Positions 11,618 through 24,012 of a stretch of 64,000 nt of DNA are shown in pieces. Source of the DNA: Undaria pinnatifida. Lineage: Eukaryota > Sar > Phaeophyceae > Laminariales > Alariaceae. The stretch lies in contig JABAKD010000020.1 in the NCBI GenBank assembly GCA_012845835.1, forward strand, positions 2,676,936 through 2,740,935. Direction: 5' to 3'. The notes under the pieces were generated by a model. The model had not been told where the DNA came from and did not search any database. It worked only from the letters and a program-made list of their open reading frames with translations. Numbering within the stretch: position 1 is the stretch's first letter; each line of letters begins with the position of its first letter. The translations under genes were made by a program, and so were the position numbers.

Positions 11618-12008
11618 TGCAGTGCTTAGTTTGGGTAAGCTATTGGTTAACCTTTTGCAAGTGGTCAAACGGACTATTACCTTACTTAACAAATGGCGTC
11701 GTCGCCAGACCGTAGGTTTTTGGATCGTGGGTTCGAGTCCCACCATCCACAATAAATAATACTCGAAGTAATAAACTTTTCAGATTTTCCCCATCCATGT
11801 CGAACTTGAAAAAAAATAATATAATAGGTATCCCCAGAAAATTAAACGGCTTGGATATTGACAGGTCCGCCCGTATATCCGGCCGACCACATACTATGTA
11901 TCCCGCCGTTTCAGGGGGGAAGAGTGTTGTTATGCTCAGTTTGGGTAAGCTATTATTGGTCAACCTCTTGCAAGTTGTCAAACGGACTACTACTAATACC
12001 TCACTATC
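11618..12008 (+). mobile_element. TRIM-b copy (two short LTRs)
   Basis: LTR-like repeats at about 11618-11691 and 11935-12008 share TTTGGGTAAGCTATT and GTCAAACGGACTA. The first is followed by AA and then TGGCGTCGTCGCCAG, a primer site complementary to a tRNA 3' end. The internal part has a sense T-arm-like GTGGGTTCGAGTCCCAC, AAACTTTTCAGATTTTC and a purine tract CAGGGGGGAAGAG just before the second LTR. No coding capacity; clearly aged. Confidence 0.65.
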
Positions 12009-12773
12009 AATAAATAAATTAATGCCTTCTTGGCAAAGTGCAGCTTTTAGATACTGGGAGCATTTACTTGGCACTAACTTGCTGCTGCTGCTGTCTTCGT
12101 ATACCAGGTATATATATACTAGTGCTTGCTGTTTAGTTGTGTGCTCGGAAAACATACAGCAGCAGTCACCGGGTATTAGATTGCGTATGCGTAGTGATAG
12201 ATACTACGTGTAATATATACGTGGTGGTAGTCTTTCTTGGGTGGCAAGCGGTATAATAGTCGGTTTTTCCAGGCGCGAGTAATGAGACGTATGCACAGCA
12301 CCGGTATGGACCTGGCACATCGTAGACTGACTCCCGATTTCACTTTTTTTGTATGTTTCTGGTGGAGGCATGAATTGCGTCAGCTGTGCAATATATGCGT
12401 GTACCACCTTGGGGTTGTTTGTGTTTTTTCCCTGGGGTATTCCTCAGCTCCAGAGTGACTGTGGAGCCTGTCCTGTGACGACGGACTTGGTAGATTATAA
12501 CAACAACAAACACAGATTGCACAACCATTTTCAACCCAAAATCGAACATCGTTTCATCATACGTATGGGAAACAAATTATAACCTGTGGGTACATTTTAT
12601 TTCAAAATTTAATGGCTATTGGCCGGAAGGCGTTTTTGACGCCACGTTTATGACCGACCGAGGCCCCGGCCTTGTTCTCTCAGAAACGCTTGGCCTTCGA
12701 GAACTAAACCGCCCTCTGCATCAGCGCTACAAATAAGGAACACCACAGCCACGCCAACCTCTTCCTCACCACC
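12009..12773. other. Intergenic and 5' region of cytochrome c
   Basis: TACCAGGTA lies at 12102. No gene is seen. The last 60 bp before the ATG are CA-rich, with a TATA-like ACAAATAAGG. Confidence 0.4.
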
Positions 12774-14274
12774 ATGTCCACCAAGGCAGGAGCTAAGATT
12801 TTCAAGACCAAGTGCTCGCAGTGCCATACTGTAGAGAAGGTTTGTGGCCCAACTGTTCCGCCTTCTATTTACGCAAGAACGATTTTTCCCGCTGTTGGTG
12901 TTGGTAGGTGTGGCACGTCACGAACCTCGCTGCTCTTCGCTCCGAGTACTCGCAGGGAAAACCGCAGCATGTACGCCAAGAGGCATCGCTGCTCTGTGTC
13001 TGTTTTGCTTGTTGGTGTAAGTCCTGCTTGAAGATACAGCTGTGGTTGCGAAAGCACAGCAGTGGTGGGCAGCGCATGGAGGTACGAGTTCAGTGCCCTC
13101 GTGCCTCTTGGCTGACGCACAGCGTGACGTCGTGGGTGGACACCCGTGACTCCGTGACACCCATAAGTTTTCGGTACAATTCTCGGGGTGGGCGATGCCT
13201 TGCTGGTGTAGTGTGTGGTGGCTTGCCCACTTCACTGCTTTCGGTCGGGCAAGCTAAGGCCGTTCCACCACCGAAATTATCTCTTGACCACGTTGTTTTT
13301 TCTTTTTTGATCCGGCCGCTTCGAAAAGAGAGCCGCCCGAACCCCAAATCTAAAATCTGGCAAAATCTCATCAGCGTCACGCCGACTCCCCACCTACGAA
13401 CGAGAAGAATGTTCCAATGCTCGTGTACACCTCGTACTGCTGTACGCAAGACTAAAATACGACCAAGTCGATGTTGTTCGTTACGTTTGGCAACGTTTGG
13501 CCTTCCTTGCCTGGCCAAAGCCCCTTATCTGTATTTGCAGCGATGTACGAAGTCCAGCAGTACCTGGTATGCACCAGTTGAGAATCTCTTATCAAAGTCT
13601 TCTGTGTACCAGGTAGACTGGAATTCTCATGGAAAGCAGGGTTTGTCTGTACACTATTCTCAGTACAAAAGAGACCATGTTCTAAAACTCGAGTCTGAAA
13701 TTCGAAGTTCTTAGCTGCGACGTTATTTAGTCCTGTCGCGTACGAACCGAACCTGTCTCGTAGTTTGTGACCACGCAGAGCTTTTTCTCTCTCCAGGATG
13801 ACGAGTCGGTACAGATGGGTCACTGGGTGTGCTGGATGTCAATGTGGGTGGAGAGGTGTGGCGAGGTGGAGGGAACTTTTGTGCAAAACGCACGCACGCA
13901 CACCGTCCTTCCTTGCTTCCCTACCACCAGTTATAGTGCATCGAAGCTCCCGTGCATTGCTAACCGTGTGCCACTACTTCCCTGTCCCTACTTCCCGCTC
14001 CTCCGGCAACCTTTGCTGGTTTGCCCAGGGCGCCGGCAACAAGCAGGGACCGAACCTGAACGGGCTGTTTGGCCGCATGGCCGGCTCCGTGGAGGGTTAC
14101 TCGTACTCCACGGCCAACAAAACCTCGGGAATCAAGTGGGAAGAGTCCTCTCTGTTCGACTACCTCCTGGCGCCAAAGAAGTACATCAAAGGGACCAAGA
14201 TGGTGTTCGCGGGGATCAAGAAGCCGGCTGAACGGAAGGATCTCATCGCGTACCTGAAGGAGTCAACTGCATGA
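12774..14274 (+). CDS. CYC: Cytochrome c (2 exons)
   Basis: Soluble haem electron carrier of the mitochondrial intermembrane space, passing electrons from complex III to complex IV. Exons 12774-12839 and 14029-14274 give 103 aa. Exon 1 codes for residues 1-22, including the haem-attachment motif CSQCH (Cys14, Cys17, His18), and ends VEK before a GTTTGT donor. Exon 2 follows TTTGCCCAG and begins [16 protein letters not shown]. Phase 0 splicing restores the family's exact spacing. The sixth haem ligand is Met80 in [19 protein letters not shown] and DLIAYLK are also family signatures. The length matches the usual 103-108 aa. The start lies in good context (CACCACCATG). A weak TATA-like CTACAAATAAGG sits about 45 bp upstream. 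The 1,189-bp intron contains open frames on both strands with no family resemblance. Confidence 0.98.
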
Positions 14275-17200
14275 TTTTGAACCTATTTTCTTCCTTCCGA
14301 CAGCGAAGAATCAAAAGTACGGCGCCGGTTGCGTTGTTTTCTTACGTGCCGTATCTCACAGGGGGCCCATATATACAACGGGCAAAAATGGGGAAGGGCG
14401 CAAGCGGAGCATGGAGCCGGAAGAGCGGAGTGCCTAAGGGAAGGGGGGAGGCATCACAGCCCCGTGCCAAGGCAAGCACCTTACGCGAAGAAGGGGGGGG
14501 GGGCGGTGCGGCTTGCGCAGCTTTCTGGCTAGCGGTCGTTTCGTGCGCCAATTTTGGGGGGGTCAGACGAGAGGGGGTGGGTGGGGGAGGTTATATTGTG
14601 AGATTGTAAGGTGGAGGGGGAGGAAGTCAGCGTACTCTTGTACGAATGGAGGTCCTAGTCCTGCACTGTTTTTCGTACGTAATAACTGCTGCTGCTGCTG
14701 CTGTAGCGATTTTCGTGGCTATGGAATGGTTGGCATGCAACTTACCCTTTTGGTGGTTGGTGGTTGGCGGGTAGTGGCGGTAGTTGGGGGGGAGCGGCGG
14801 GGGAGTGATTTCGGGGCGCTGTCTCTACGGAGAATGGAAGATCTCCATTTTTGTTTTGTCGGGCTTTGCGGCAAAATGTCCGATGTTGTGTGATGTGGGC
14901 AGTCTTTCATTTTTGTTTCATCTCGCGATTTTGACCGGCTGAAGGCAGAGGTGGGGCTGAAAGTGAGAAGAAGGGAAGGGGTTGGCAATTGTAGTGGGTT
15001 TGCTCTTTTGCTGGGGCGCGTCGCGCCGACAAAAAAACAAGTGTTGAGTGTAAAGCGGACGTGCCCGTGCCAAAGCAAGCGCAAAGCGTCATTTTTATAG
15101 CGTAGTGTCGTGGGTTCGTCGGCAGCACACGCATGAGTAGTCGCTTCGAGTGGTCCCTAGACTTCGTTCACCCTCTGCGAACTGCGTGATCATGCGGTAC
15201 GTTTTCACGCTGCGAAACGGTTGGGAACTTGTTCTTGTTAACGCTCCTGCAGAACATTTTGCGTTCTTGCGGTACGAGGTTCTAAATAGAGGCCCGTGTT
15301 ATCCCGTCGGTCTTATCAACCGCCCCTGTTCTTCCACGCGTGTGAAGGCATGTACAAGTACTCGTAGGTTAGCGCGTTTTCTCCTTCGAAAGGGGCGGGC
15401 GCCGAGAGTGGTAACGCAGCTATACGAAGGAATGGAGTACCATATTCATGTTTCAGCCTGTTGTGCTGCTTTTTCAGTGCAGGTTACAGCAGCAGTACGT
15501 GGTGGGTGTTTAGTCTCGTGTTCAGTTTTTTGTGTATTGCTGCTAGTGGGTGTGTTTTGTGGCCTGAGCTTTCCCGTTGTGTGACGTCTGCGATATTGTC
15601 GTAGTTGCGCTTGTCACCTGGCGAGAGAGTTCACAATGGCGTAAAGAGGGAGACTAATAATGTCAAGACTCGTAAACATTTTTTTTTTTGGAAACGACTT
15701 GAGGGGGCACGACCACCGAAATCCACGACGTGAGCGTGTCGTTCCTTTCCTTTTGCGAAATTTAGATGCGTAGCGTTCGCTTCTTCTGTGCCTCTTTTTG
15801 CACACAAGCGTAAATGCGATGACTCAACGCCTCCAGCCTTCGCACGAGCCTCGGCTGGGTATGTTCCGCTAACAGAAAAAGAAAACATGTTCCACGAAAG
15901 ATGTAACGTTATGCGAATAATGATGAATGCATGTATTCCGTGGTTGGTATGAAGCCGTGCTCCTCCCGCCTGAGTTCATGCGTGCATATCATGGCACGCA
16001 CGAAATTGTGGGTCTGAACGTCTCGGCCAGCACGCTACTACTGCTGCTGTGTGCGCGCAGGTTTTGTTTGTGTTTTACGCTTTGGTTTCAGGGGCTACGT
16101 CTTTGAGAATTGAGAGCATCACGCGCATCGTTTTCAGACATTCCCACGCCACGGCAACAATGTATTGTTTTCAACAGTGTATCGTCATCAGTGTTTGTTC
16201 CAATATTATCTGTCGGTGGCGGGTCGTTTCTTGCCGAGGTGACATTGAGTCTACCTCGCTTGACGCATGTCGTGCGAGCGCGTTTGGCGTTAAATCGGGT
16301 TTTCGCGCGACATTTTTGCGCGCATTGCATTTACATGCCTACGTCGTTGACATCGCGGTCACGATGCTTGCCGCGGCTGAAACCGCTCATTGTGGTAAGT
16401 AAGCGCAATAAAAAATAAACGCTTAATTCATACACGATCATGTAACATTTTGCTAGCTAACCATGCCAATTATATTTGCAACCGAGCAAGTCCGCCGCTG
16501 AACGCACGTAGGGTGTTGGCGTGACCGCCTGTGAGCCAGTGTGCTTGGTGTGATATCTGCCTGTCTGCTCAACCCATAACTACCTTGCCTTTTTCGCTTT
16601 CTTTCGTGATTGGCATCATACAATGTTTTATTTTGTATTCTCATCCACTCATCCGTGCTTTCACGTACCAACGAGTACGTACGTACTTCCAAGTTAGCCA
16701 ACGTACTTACTCGCTTCCGCGAAGCGGACCATGGAATATGGAAGTATCACGGACTGCCAATTGGATAATAATACAAAATCGAAATGCATTTTCAGTTCAG
16801 CTGTGACGTCGAAACTTTAATACTCCGTATTATTAAGTATTCTTTACAAGCTGCGTATGATGCTTCGATCGCGCGCCTGATATCATGGTCGCACTCTTAA
16901 CCAGCTGCTCTGTACCTGTGCATACTTGGTCTACTGCAGACCTACGGTTGAGGCTGCCGAATTTCCACGTCTCAACGTCCCGCAGGTATTAGAAAACATC
17001 ACACATGTCGGTTCCAAACACAATAATATTCAGCAGTAGACTATTCGGTACAGGAATATACTCCTTGCACCTCAGACCTCACACGCTCGGTGTGTTTTTT
17101 TCCGGGAGGAATTTGCTCTTTTATGCCCATCCATGCCGTTTTGAGAAGAAATGCTAGACAGCCGACAACCACCCGTCCTGGAACTTGAAACATACCTGGT

Positions 17201-17369
17201 GCGATGTAGACATCAGGATATGTCATGAACCTACAGCGATATCAGAGAATGAATGAGCATGATGTATATCGAGACTCCCGCCATAATTTCTTATGCGACT
17301 GCTCTGTCTGGATGTGGCATCGACACCATCGTAACCACATGGCAATATCACATATACATACGTCGATCT
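14275..17369. other. Intergenic, no gene seen
   Basis: Purine/G-rich stretches at 14370-14640 and 14760-14820, a (CTG)n at 14685-14704, poly-T near 15680. A small inverted family A core fragment lies at about 16800-16885 (GACGTCGAAAC, CGATCGCGCG). The open frame at 15150-15584 has no recognisable domain and I do not call it a gene. Confidence 0.45.
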
Positions 17370-18100
17370 AACACATAAATTCTCGCCCCCACTCCCCACC
17401 TCCCCAAACCCCCCACCCCATCCCAACCCCACCCCCTCGAACACTCCGCCCTCTCTCTACTCACTGATTGTACGACTTACCCCATGATATACATGATAAA
17501 CTGATGCATTCTTTCCAAAACCGTCACATTTATCCCCTCAAAATAATGTATAGACTAGTTTCCACGCACAGATTGAGCTGCCCCACACGCCCCCCCCCCG
17601 CCCCAACCCCCCCCCCCCCTTATAAGAAACTGGTGCATTTTTTTTTTTTTTCTTTTTTTTTGCCCAAAACCGTCAGATTTATCCCCTTGAAGAAGGATTT
17701 AAAGCTTACACGCACAAATTGCCCGCCCGTCCGCCCCCCCCCCTCCAACCCCGCTCGCTTTTGATCAAAACCAGGCCCCCACGTCCTTCAAAACTCCCCC
17801 CCCCCTCACCGGTTATTCGACTTACAAGATTCATTTGATAAACGGATACATTTCCCTCCACAGCTGTCAGATTTTGTCCCCCTCAGAAACGGGTTTTATA
17901 GTTTCTGCGCACAGACTGACTAACATCACCCTGTTGACCCTGATAGCTACACTGTAGTTGTTAGGGGAGTCGCCGACCTATATCCTTTTTATGAGGACAC
18001 ACAATTCGTAATACGCGCGATCGGAGTATCACACACAGCTTGCAAAGATGAGTTTCGACGAAATCTTCGATCTCACAGCTGGAGTGTATTTTCATTTTTT
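17370..18100 (+). repeat. Family A repeat
   Basis: C-rich 5' block, TGATTGTACGACTTAC, CCGTCACATTTATCCCC, CACCGGTTATTCGACTTACA, GGGGAGTCGCCGACCTATAT and the full 3' core ending CTCACAGCTGGAGTG. It lacks the left-most CCACCTAATATCG module. Confidence 0.8.
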
Positions 18101-18174
18101 GTAGTATAGTCTTGCCTCGTTGTGTTGACTGAGGAATGGATGGTTTACGAGGCGTTGAACATGAAGTGTGTAGA

Positions 18175-18835
18175 GTATTTATTGTAAAAATAAAAGTACC
18201 CTCCAACTGTGAGATCGAAGATAAGATTTTGTTCAAACTCATTTTTTGCAAGCTGCGTAATTTTTCTATTTTTTTTTTTATGCTCCGGCGGATGGGGAAA
18301 AATAAAGCTTCAGCTCACCACACAGTGATACTCCGATCGCGCGTATTACTGGGTGCGTGTCATCATCGCTGATTGGCCTGTACTATGGTGTACTATGGGG
18401 AGGGACTACTGTGTAGAAAAAAAAAGGCCTAAATGGAGCCTTCTGATTGGCCTGTACTATGGGTAGGCAGGTAAGACCATGCGGGTCGAGCCTCCTCATT
18501 AAGGATATAAGTCAGTGACTCTCCCCTTGAAACTACAGTGTAGCATGTACCAGAGGGTCAACAGGGTGATGTTAATCAATCTGCGCGCTGAAACTACAAA
18601 ACCCGTCTTTGAGGGAGACAAATCTGACGGCTGTGTGGAAGTAATGCATCAGTTTATCAAGCGTATCCTGTAAGTCGTATAACCGGTGAGGGGAGGGCGG
18701 AGTTTTTAGGGGAAGGGTGAAAATGAGGGGGGGAGTGGGGAGGGGAGGGGGAGAGATTTGCAACTGCTTTAGGTTGCATACATTTATAGGAGTTTGGTGT
18801 ACGCGTTGTGCTAGGTCTAGGCGATGATGGGGGGG
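18175..18835 (-). repeat. Family A repeat, inverted, interrupted
   Basis: Reverse-strand copy from the 3' core (CCAACTGTGAGATCGAAGAT at about 18202) to CTAGGTCTAGGCGATG near 18825. Interrupted by a SINE B tail (18268-18325) and by about 120 bp at 18365-18485 that contains a duplicated GATTGGCCTGTACTATGG. Confidence 0.75.
18268..18325 (-). mobile_element. SINE B 3' fragment
   Basis: Poly-T followed by CTCCGGCGGATGGGGAAAA and AGCTCACCACA, matching the 3' end of the full copy at 51081-51506. Confidence 0.65.
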
Positions 18836-19877
18836 GCGGAGGGAAGGTTAATTTGAACTTGAAGACATAAAATATACCATGGTATGAATCTTTGACCTAC
18901 CACATGGACGGCTCGAAAGGTAGAGATGATATCACCTGTGGGGTAGGTTCATTTTTATTCTGGCATTTTTTATTTCAGGTGGGCCGGCTGGGGAGGGGGA
19001 GGGTGTTTTGGTGTGCGTGTCGGGGGGGGGGGGGGGAAGTTTGGTGGGGCGACGGGGGAGGGGTGAGAGTGGTGGGGGTGCGCGTGCTTGGGGCGGTGTG
19101 GAGGGGGGACGGAGATTATATCAGCAGGGTATACTCGTATGTACATCCAAACTGCTTCGGGTTCCCAGAGGGTATCCTAGGCAATACATTTACGATTCTA
19201 TTGTATGCGCACCGCACCTTACAACTAATATCACGTACAAATTTGATTATTAAACCTTTTTGAGTGATTTGTGTCCCAATCAGGTTTTATTTGCCACTGT
19301 GATGGCATTTCACACTACACACTTCGTGTGAAGATAGTATGCTGTTTACGTGTACCGCTCACTCCAAGTTAAACCTGAGGCCCCCGACGACCCCCCCTCC
19401 CTTATTACCCCCCATACCCCCCTTGCCCGCCGTCCCCCGCCAGCCCCCCTTTTCGGCGTCGTTCGGGAAGGCGCGAGACACATGGTCTAATGCGAAAAGC
19501 GTCGTCTCCGCCGCACTCTCGGCGCTGCATGAGCGCGCGAATTAGCGGCGCAACCTCTGTTAATATTGGGATCGGGCCTTTTCGCCTCGGGTGTTGGCTC
19601 AGGCAGGCGTAAGAGGGTCAGGGGTTAGGCGTTAGGGGCTTAATGACTTCACATTAAGGCATACCGCAAAGAAGGCTCGCTGGTTTCGCAAAGCAGTGTC
19701 GTAGTTGCGCACGTGGTTTCGAGAACAAATTGATGATGGATTTCACTTTTCGCACAGAGGGTTCAATAGTTTCGCAGTGAGGCAAAAATAAGCGGTGCAT
19801 CTGGAGAGATTGCGCTAAGGACCGCAGAGGGGTGACATGACACACAACGAAGCGATGACACGTGGTGGGTGCAACGA

Positions 19878-19918
<41 letters not shown>

Positions 19919-20659
19919 TATACTCGCTTGTTGACAGAACGATTTTACTCACAATGGCAACGATGCTGCACGGTGCGTTGCTTGAACTTGTACGCGAGGA
20001 AGTACGGTTACTGCTGCACGGAAGGAGATGACCCCCCCCCTTCCCGGGTTCCTACGCACAGCGCAACCTCCAGCTTGCTCTTATTCGTTTCCGTGCTGTA
20101 CATAGTCTATAGACCTAGTTCTATACCTCGCAGTCAGCAGTGGTGCCGCGAGACTCCGCACGGCGTTCCGTAGGTATGCAAAAACAAACAAGAACCACGT
20201 TATTTCATTTTCTTTCAGTACTGAGTCGCACTTTGTATATCGCCATACTTTAATGTTTGTTCACAGCCCTGTACATGCTGTTGTAAAGTTAAGGGATCGG
20301 TGTTAGCATCCCGGCGAAACCAAGTGCTGCTGCTGCTGTGTCTGTGCACGAGGGCGATATGGCGCCAAACAAAAAAAACGGCGAAACAGAAAAACAAAAA
20401 CGAGATTTTTTTTACACATCTTCCTCAAGGCTTCCCGCATGAAAAACGCTTTGAAGAACAGTACAACTCCCTTCTACGGCGCTTTTGGCAGCTTTTGCCA
20501 GTTCGAGGCTTCTACTGCTGCACACCATCATTCAGAGCGCTCGTGGACCCTCACTGAGGCTCGTTGCTGAATTACAAAGCGTAAAGCTATTGTGTGTCAG
20601 CTGGTCTATCGACACACATTTCGGAGCAGCAATAGGCAGAAGGTTACAGATAGGAGAAG
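18836..20659. other. Intergenic, microsatellite, no gene seen
   Basis: G-rich block at 19020-19110, C-rich block at 19380-19450, and (CTA)n at 19879-19918. Nothing coding is recognisable upstream of the RPB4 start. Confidence 0.45.
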
Positions 20660-23600
20660 ATGGAAGGGGTAGACGATGAGGAGAATGCCAACACGCTGAA
20701 GTTCGGGACGGACTTCGAAAACATGTCTTGCCTGTCGAACGCGGAGGTGTCGGTGGTGCTCGAGAAGCAGAGGGCCAACTACGAGGAGAAGGACATCAAC
20801 GTCACGCCGTGAGTGCTTCATCAACTGCGGCACAGGGATCTTTGTTTACATTGCACTGTGTTCGTCCTTTGGACTGCTTCTAAAGTTCTTGGGTCGACGC
20901 CCTTAGTGCTACCAGTATGCCTTATCATCAGCACGTGCTGCTGTTGGACCTGGTATCATTCACCTGTGGTACCTGGCATAGTCTATAGAGGAACGGAGAA
21001 CGGAGGCTCGTGAGGCTGCTTACGCTTAGTGATTGCCGAACGACAGCACGACAGCGGCGTAAGTCCCGCACGTTTTATTCGGTTTGTCTTGCTTTATTGT
21101 TATTGGCCGCTTCTCAAGTCCCAAGCGTTGGCTGGGCTGTTTTGTGCGACATTGTCTCTGCCTATGTTGACTGAAAAGGTGACGATCAAATGGTAACAGC
21201 ATCGGGGCACAGGAAGCGGCCAGGGCTGAAGAGGTACATAGTAGTAGGGATGCTGAGGTGCAACCGTAGGAGATACCTGGTGTTCCATACGCGCGCAGCA
21301 TATTGGCACTGGCACTGCGGCGTGCTCGTTTTAGAAGGTGGAGAAGGTCGCGCTTGTTCTTTTGACCGAGATAAGTAGCCACTTAAGGGGTTACGTTTGA
21401 TAACATATCATAACATATCATGACCAAAGAAATGGACCATCCCATCAACCTTCCGGTGTGAACGATCAGAACAGCAGCCCGAGCAGTATTATCTCGGGGC
21501 TTGATGTTGGACAATTCCTTGCAGTGTGGCTGTGGCTCCGGTACAAGATGTAGAATCCCCTTCCCCGGCAGAGCCGGGTTGCTACGACGTGTGTTCGATG
21601 TAATGGTAGTTGTTCTGGTCCCTTTTCGCGTGTCAAGTCTCGAGAGGATTACGAAGTAGAACTGTACAACACAGCACCGGAGGTAGAGATGGACATGGCC
21701 TAAAACCCTAGTTATATATACACCGGTACCTGGTGCTGGTGCTCGAACCCTGTGCCATTGACATCCTTTGCGGAGAAAGTTCTAGAGTCTCGACAGCCCG
21801 CTGCCTTCACCAAGTACGAACACCCCGACCGAGAGGTTCCCCATTGCTCTAGTAATAGTGATTTGCACACCAACTCCAGGAGAGTTTGTCCCTACGTTCA
21901 ACGAGTAGACGAGGGTGCAGTTCTGAACGTGGTGCGGCCTGATATTCGACGGCTGACGCAGGCGAAGCGTACACACGGATTTTTCGCCGCCCCTCACCCT
22001 CCGCCCTCCGCCACCCCCGTTTCCTCCGAACACACCATTACAACACATCGCTTGCAGCGCGTTCGCCAAGACAATGACGTACGTCAAGCGGTTCGGAGGA
22101 CTCGGCGGCAACGCTCAAGTCAGCGCGGTATCTGAGCTTCGAGAGTGAGTCTCAAATAGTTAGAATCGAAAAGTTTCGCAGGCGGGGGGGGAGGGGACGG
22201 GGGGAAGGGTTGTTTGCGAGTAGGCGCACTGCAGGAACCGATATTAGATACTGATATTAACTACTACCGATATTTGTTTTGTGTTTCCGAGACGTGTCGC
22301 GGAAAGAGTTCGACCGCGCTTGTCGCTGCTCAGTCGCTGCGAGGGGAGCGACGATCCGACCGACCAACCGACGTTCCACCCGCGATTTTTCCAAGCACTT
22401 GAAGAGAAATTTCACTGCTTCGTATATTTTTTTATCTCACTGCCGTGTTTTGTACCGTAGACCTCTTGTGTCGATGGCGCGCACCGGACGTTTTGTTGCG
22501 GCGGTAAGATAGTGTGCCGCTTCCGCATTTTCAAGGACAACACCTCTGGATGTCGCCTGACACCGCAAATTGCTGTCGTGAGGCGTTATTGGTTGTTAAA
22601 TGTGCACCCTATGCACTCTCCGATAATCAGCGCTGACCATGGGAGAGTGGCTGTGTAACGCATTTAGCAAAATCACAATCCGGGGTCCGTCTGGCTGTTA
22701 AGCACTGGACCCTAGACTTAGCCCAAGGGTGGCAACCAATGTAATCTGCGCTGCCGTTCTAGTCGGACGGACCGACGTGCGCGAACGGGACTATGTGCCA
22801 TACTGAGTACCTATTTCTAACATTGACGTGCCGACCTCACACGCTTTTGTTCCACCACGCCGCCATCTGCCAACACCTGATACGCTTGTGCGAGAACAGC
22901 TCTGTTGCAATAGCGCCTCCCGCCCTGGCCTACAACCGCGCCTCCTGTCCGCTTACTCCCCTTGAACGTAGTGTTTTTGAGACCTTTGCGTCTCCCTGAT
23001 TTCTTGAGGTTTACACTAGTTGTCCAGTTATGTGCTTCGAAGTACATTGTTTAGCGTACCAATAGTTCGAATTCTCTTTTTTTTTGTGATGGCCGTCCGC
23101 CTGCCTGGCCGTGGCAGAGCTCTGCAGCAGTTCGAGGCGTTTCACGAAGGGGAACTGATTAAGCTCCATCAGTTCGAGGTGATGCAGGTAGCCAACCTCA
23201 TGCAGGCGGACAGCGAGGTGGAGGAGGTGCGTCCAGGATTTCGATATTGATGTTGACGTAGCACACGAAACGACGCAATAATACCACACGGTTCTTTTGT
23301 TTGTGTGGTCGTTTGTGTATGTGTGTCAGAGGAAAGGGATACTGAGACAAAACATATATTGGCGAAATGGTACAAGTTGGTGTCTTGAAGGCTGTTATCT
23401 CGATGATTGGCTGTCTTGTTAGCAATTTTGATCATTCTTTATCGTGGTTTTTGGTAGCTTGATGTTCGTTCGTGTATCATATGCGTACTTCCTTCGCGCC
23501 CGTGATCGTCGCGCTTGTGAGCGCAACAACGCTCGCAGCAGTCAGCCCCAATAAACGGTACATTGTCCGAGAGACGTTCGATTGATGTTGATAGTTTGAC

Positions 23601-24012
23601 ATCTCGAGATCCAACCCGTTGGGTCTACGCCTGCTGTGTAGCCGCGCTGACGCATTTTCTGGTCTACGAACTGTAGCTGCATGACGTCCCGGAAGACCGA
23701 AATGAGTTCAACTTCCAGTATGATACCTTTGTGGACTGTCGAAATGCAAGATACAAGGTGTTCCTGTGTAGTCTGCACGGCGTCACCTTTGAGCCGCATA
23801 CAATTTTCTTGCGATGGGATACCCAAACCTCCCCCGACCCCCCCCCCCCTTCCCGCTTCTGCGCGCAATGTTCTGTCTCCCATGATGCCATGATGATCAT
23901 GGAACAGGTTTTAGCGCTCATCCCTAGCTTGGGCGCGCGGCTGACGGAAGAAGACCTGGAAAATATTCTCGCAATCGTGCGAAAGCACCAGCACTCCCGG
24001 TTATACTCGTAG
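20660..24012 (+). CDS. RPB4: RNA polymerase II subunit RPB4 (4 exons)
   Basis: RPB4 forms the RPB4/RPB7 stalk of RNA polymerase II in the nucleus. Exons: 20660-20808, 22058-22144, 23118-23226, 23908-24012 (stop TAG); 149 aa against about 140 in animals and plants. Donors are GTGAGT, GTGAGT and GTGCGT; acceptors are CTTGCAG, GTGGCAG and GGAACAG; intron phases are 2, 2 and 0, and the frame closes at each. Family features: N-terminal LSNAEVSVVLE; YVKRF in exon 2 (as in plant RPB4); KLHQFEVMQVANL in exon 3, matching the plant/animal segment with FEL..L.NL; ALIPSLGARLTEEDLENIL in exon 4, matching ALIPSLEGRFEDEEL. The loop before KLHQFE is a few residues longer than in plants. The last exon's frame stays open upstream to about 23674, so a longer isoform is possible (see findings). 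Confidence 0.92.
20809..22057 (+). other. Intron 1 of RPB4
   Basis: GTGAGT donor, CTTGCAG acceptor, phase 2. No recognised repeat. Confidence 0.85.
22145..23117 (+). other. Intron 2 of RPB4
   Basis: GTGAGT donor, CCGTGGCAG acceptor, phase 2. G-rich run near 22182-22207; no recognised repeat. Confidence 0.85.
23227..23907 (+). other. Intron 3 of RPB4, partly open in frame
   Basis: GTGCGT donor, GGAACAG acceptor. From about 23674 to the acceptor the sequence stays open in the frame of the last exon, including 27 codons (23674-23754) bounded by CTGTAG and a weak GTGTTC. A long C run at 23833-23848 favours intronic status for most of it. Confidence 0.75.

Noticed and set aside
11697-11752. A genuine tRNA gene at the GGGTTCGAGTCCC motif
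   Set aside because: No matching 5' acceptor or D-arm; the motif recurs at a fixed place inside TRIM-b copies, so it is part of the element.
12908-13714. 268-aa open frame
   Set aside because: Lies inside the cytochrome c intron, has no domain, and contains TACCTGGTA and other intronic features.
15150-15584. A 144-aa gene
   Set aside because: No domain, no supporting splice sites, unlike the coding composition of the four real genes.
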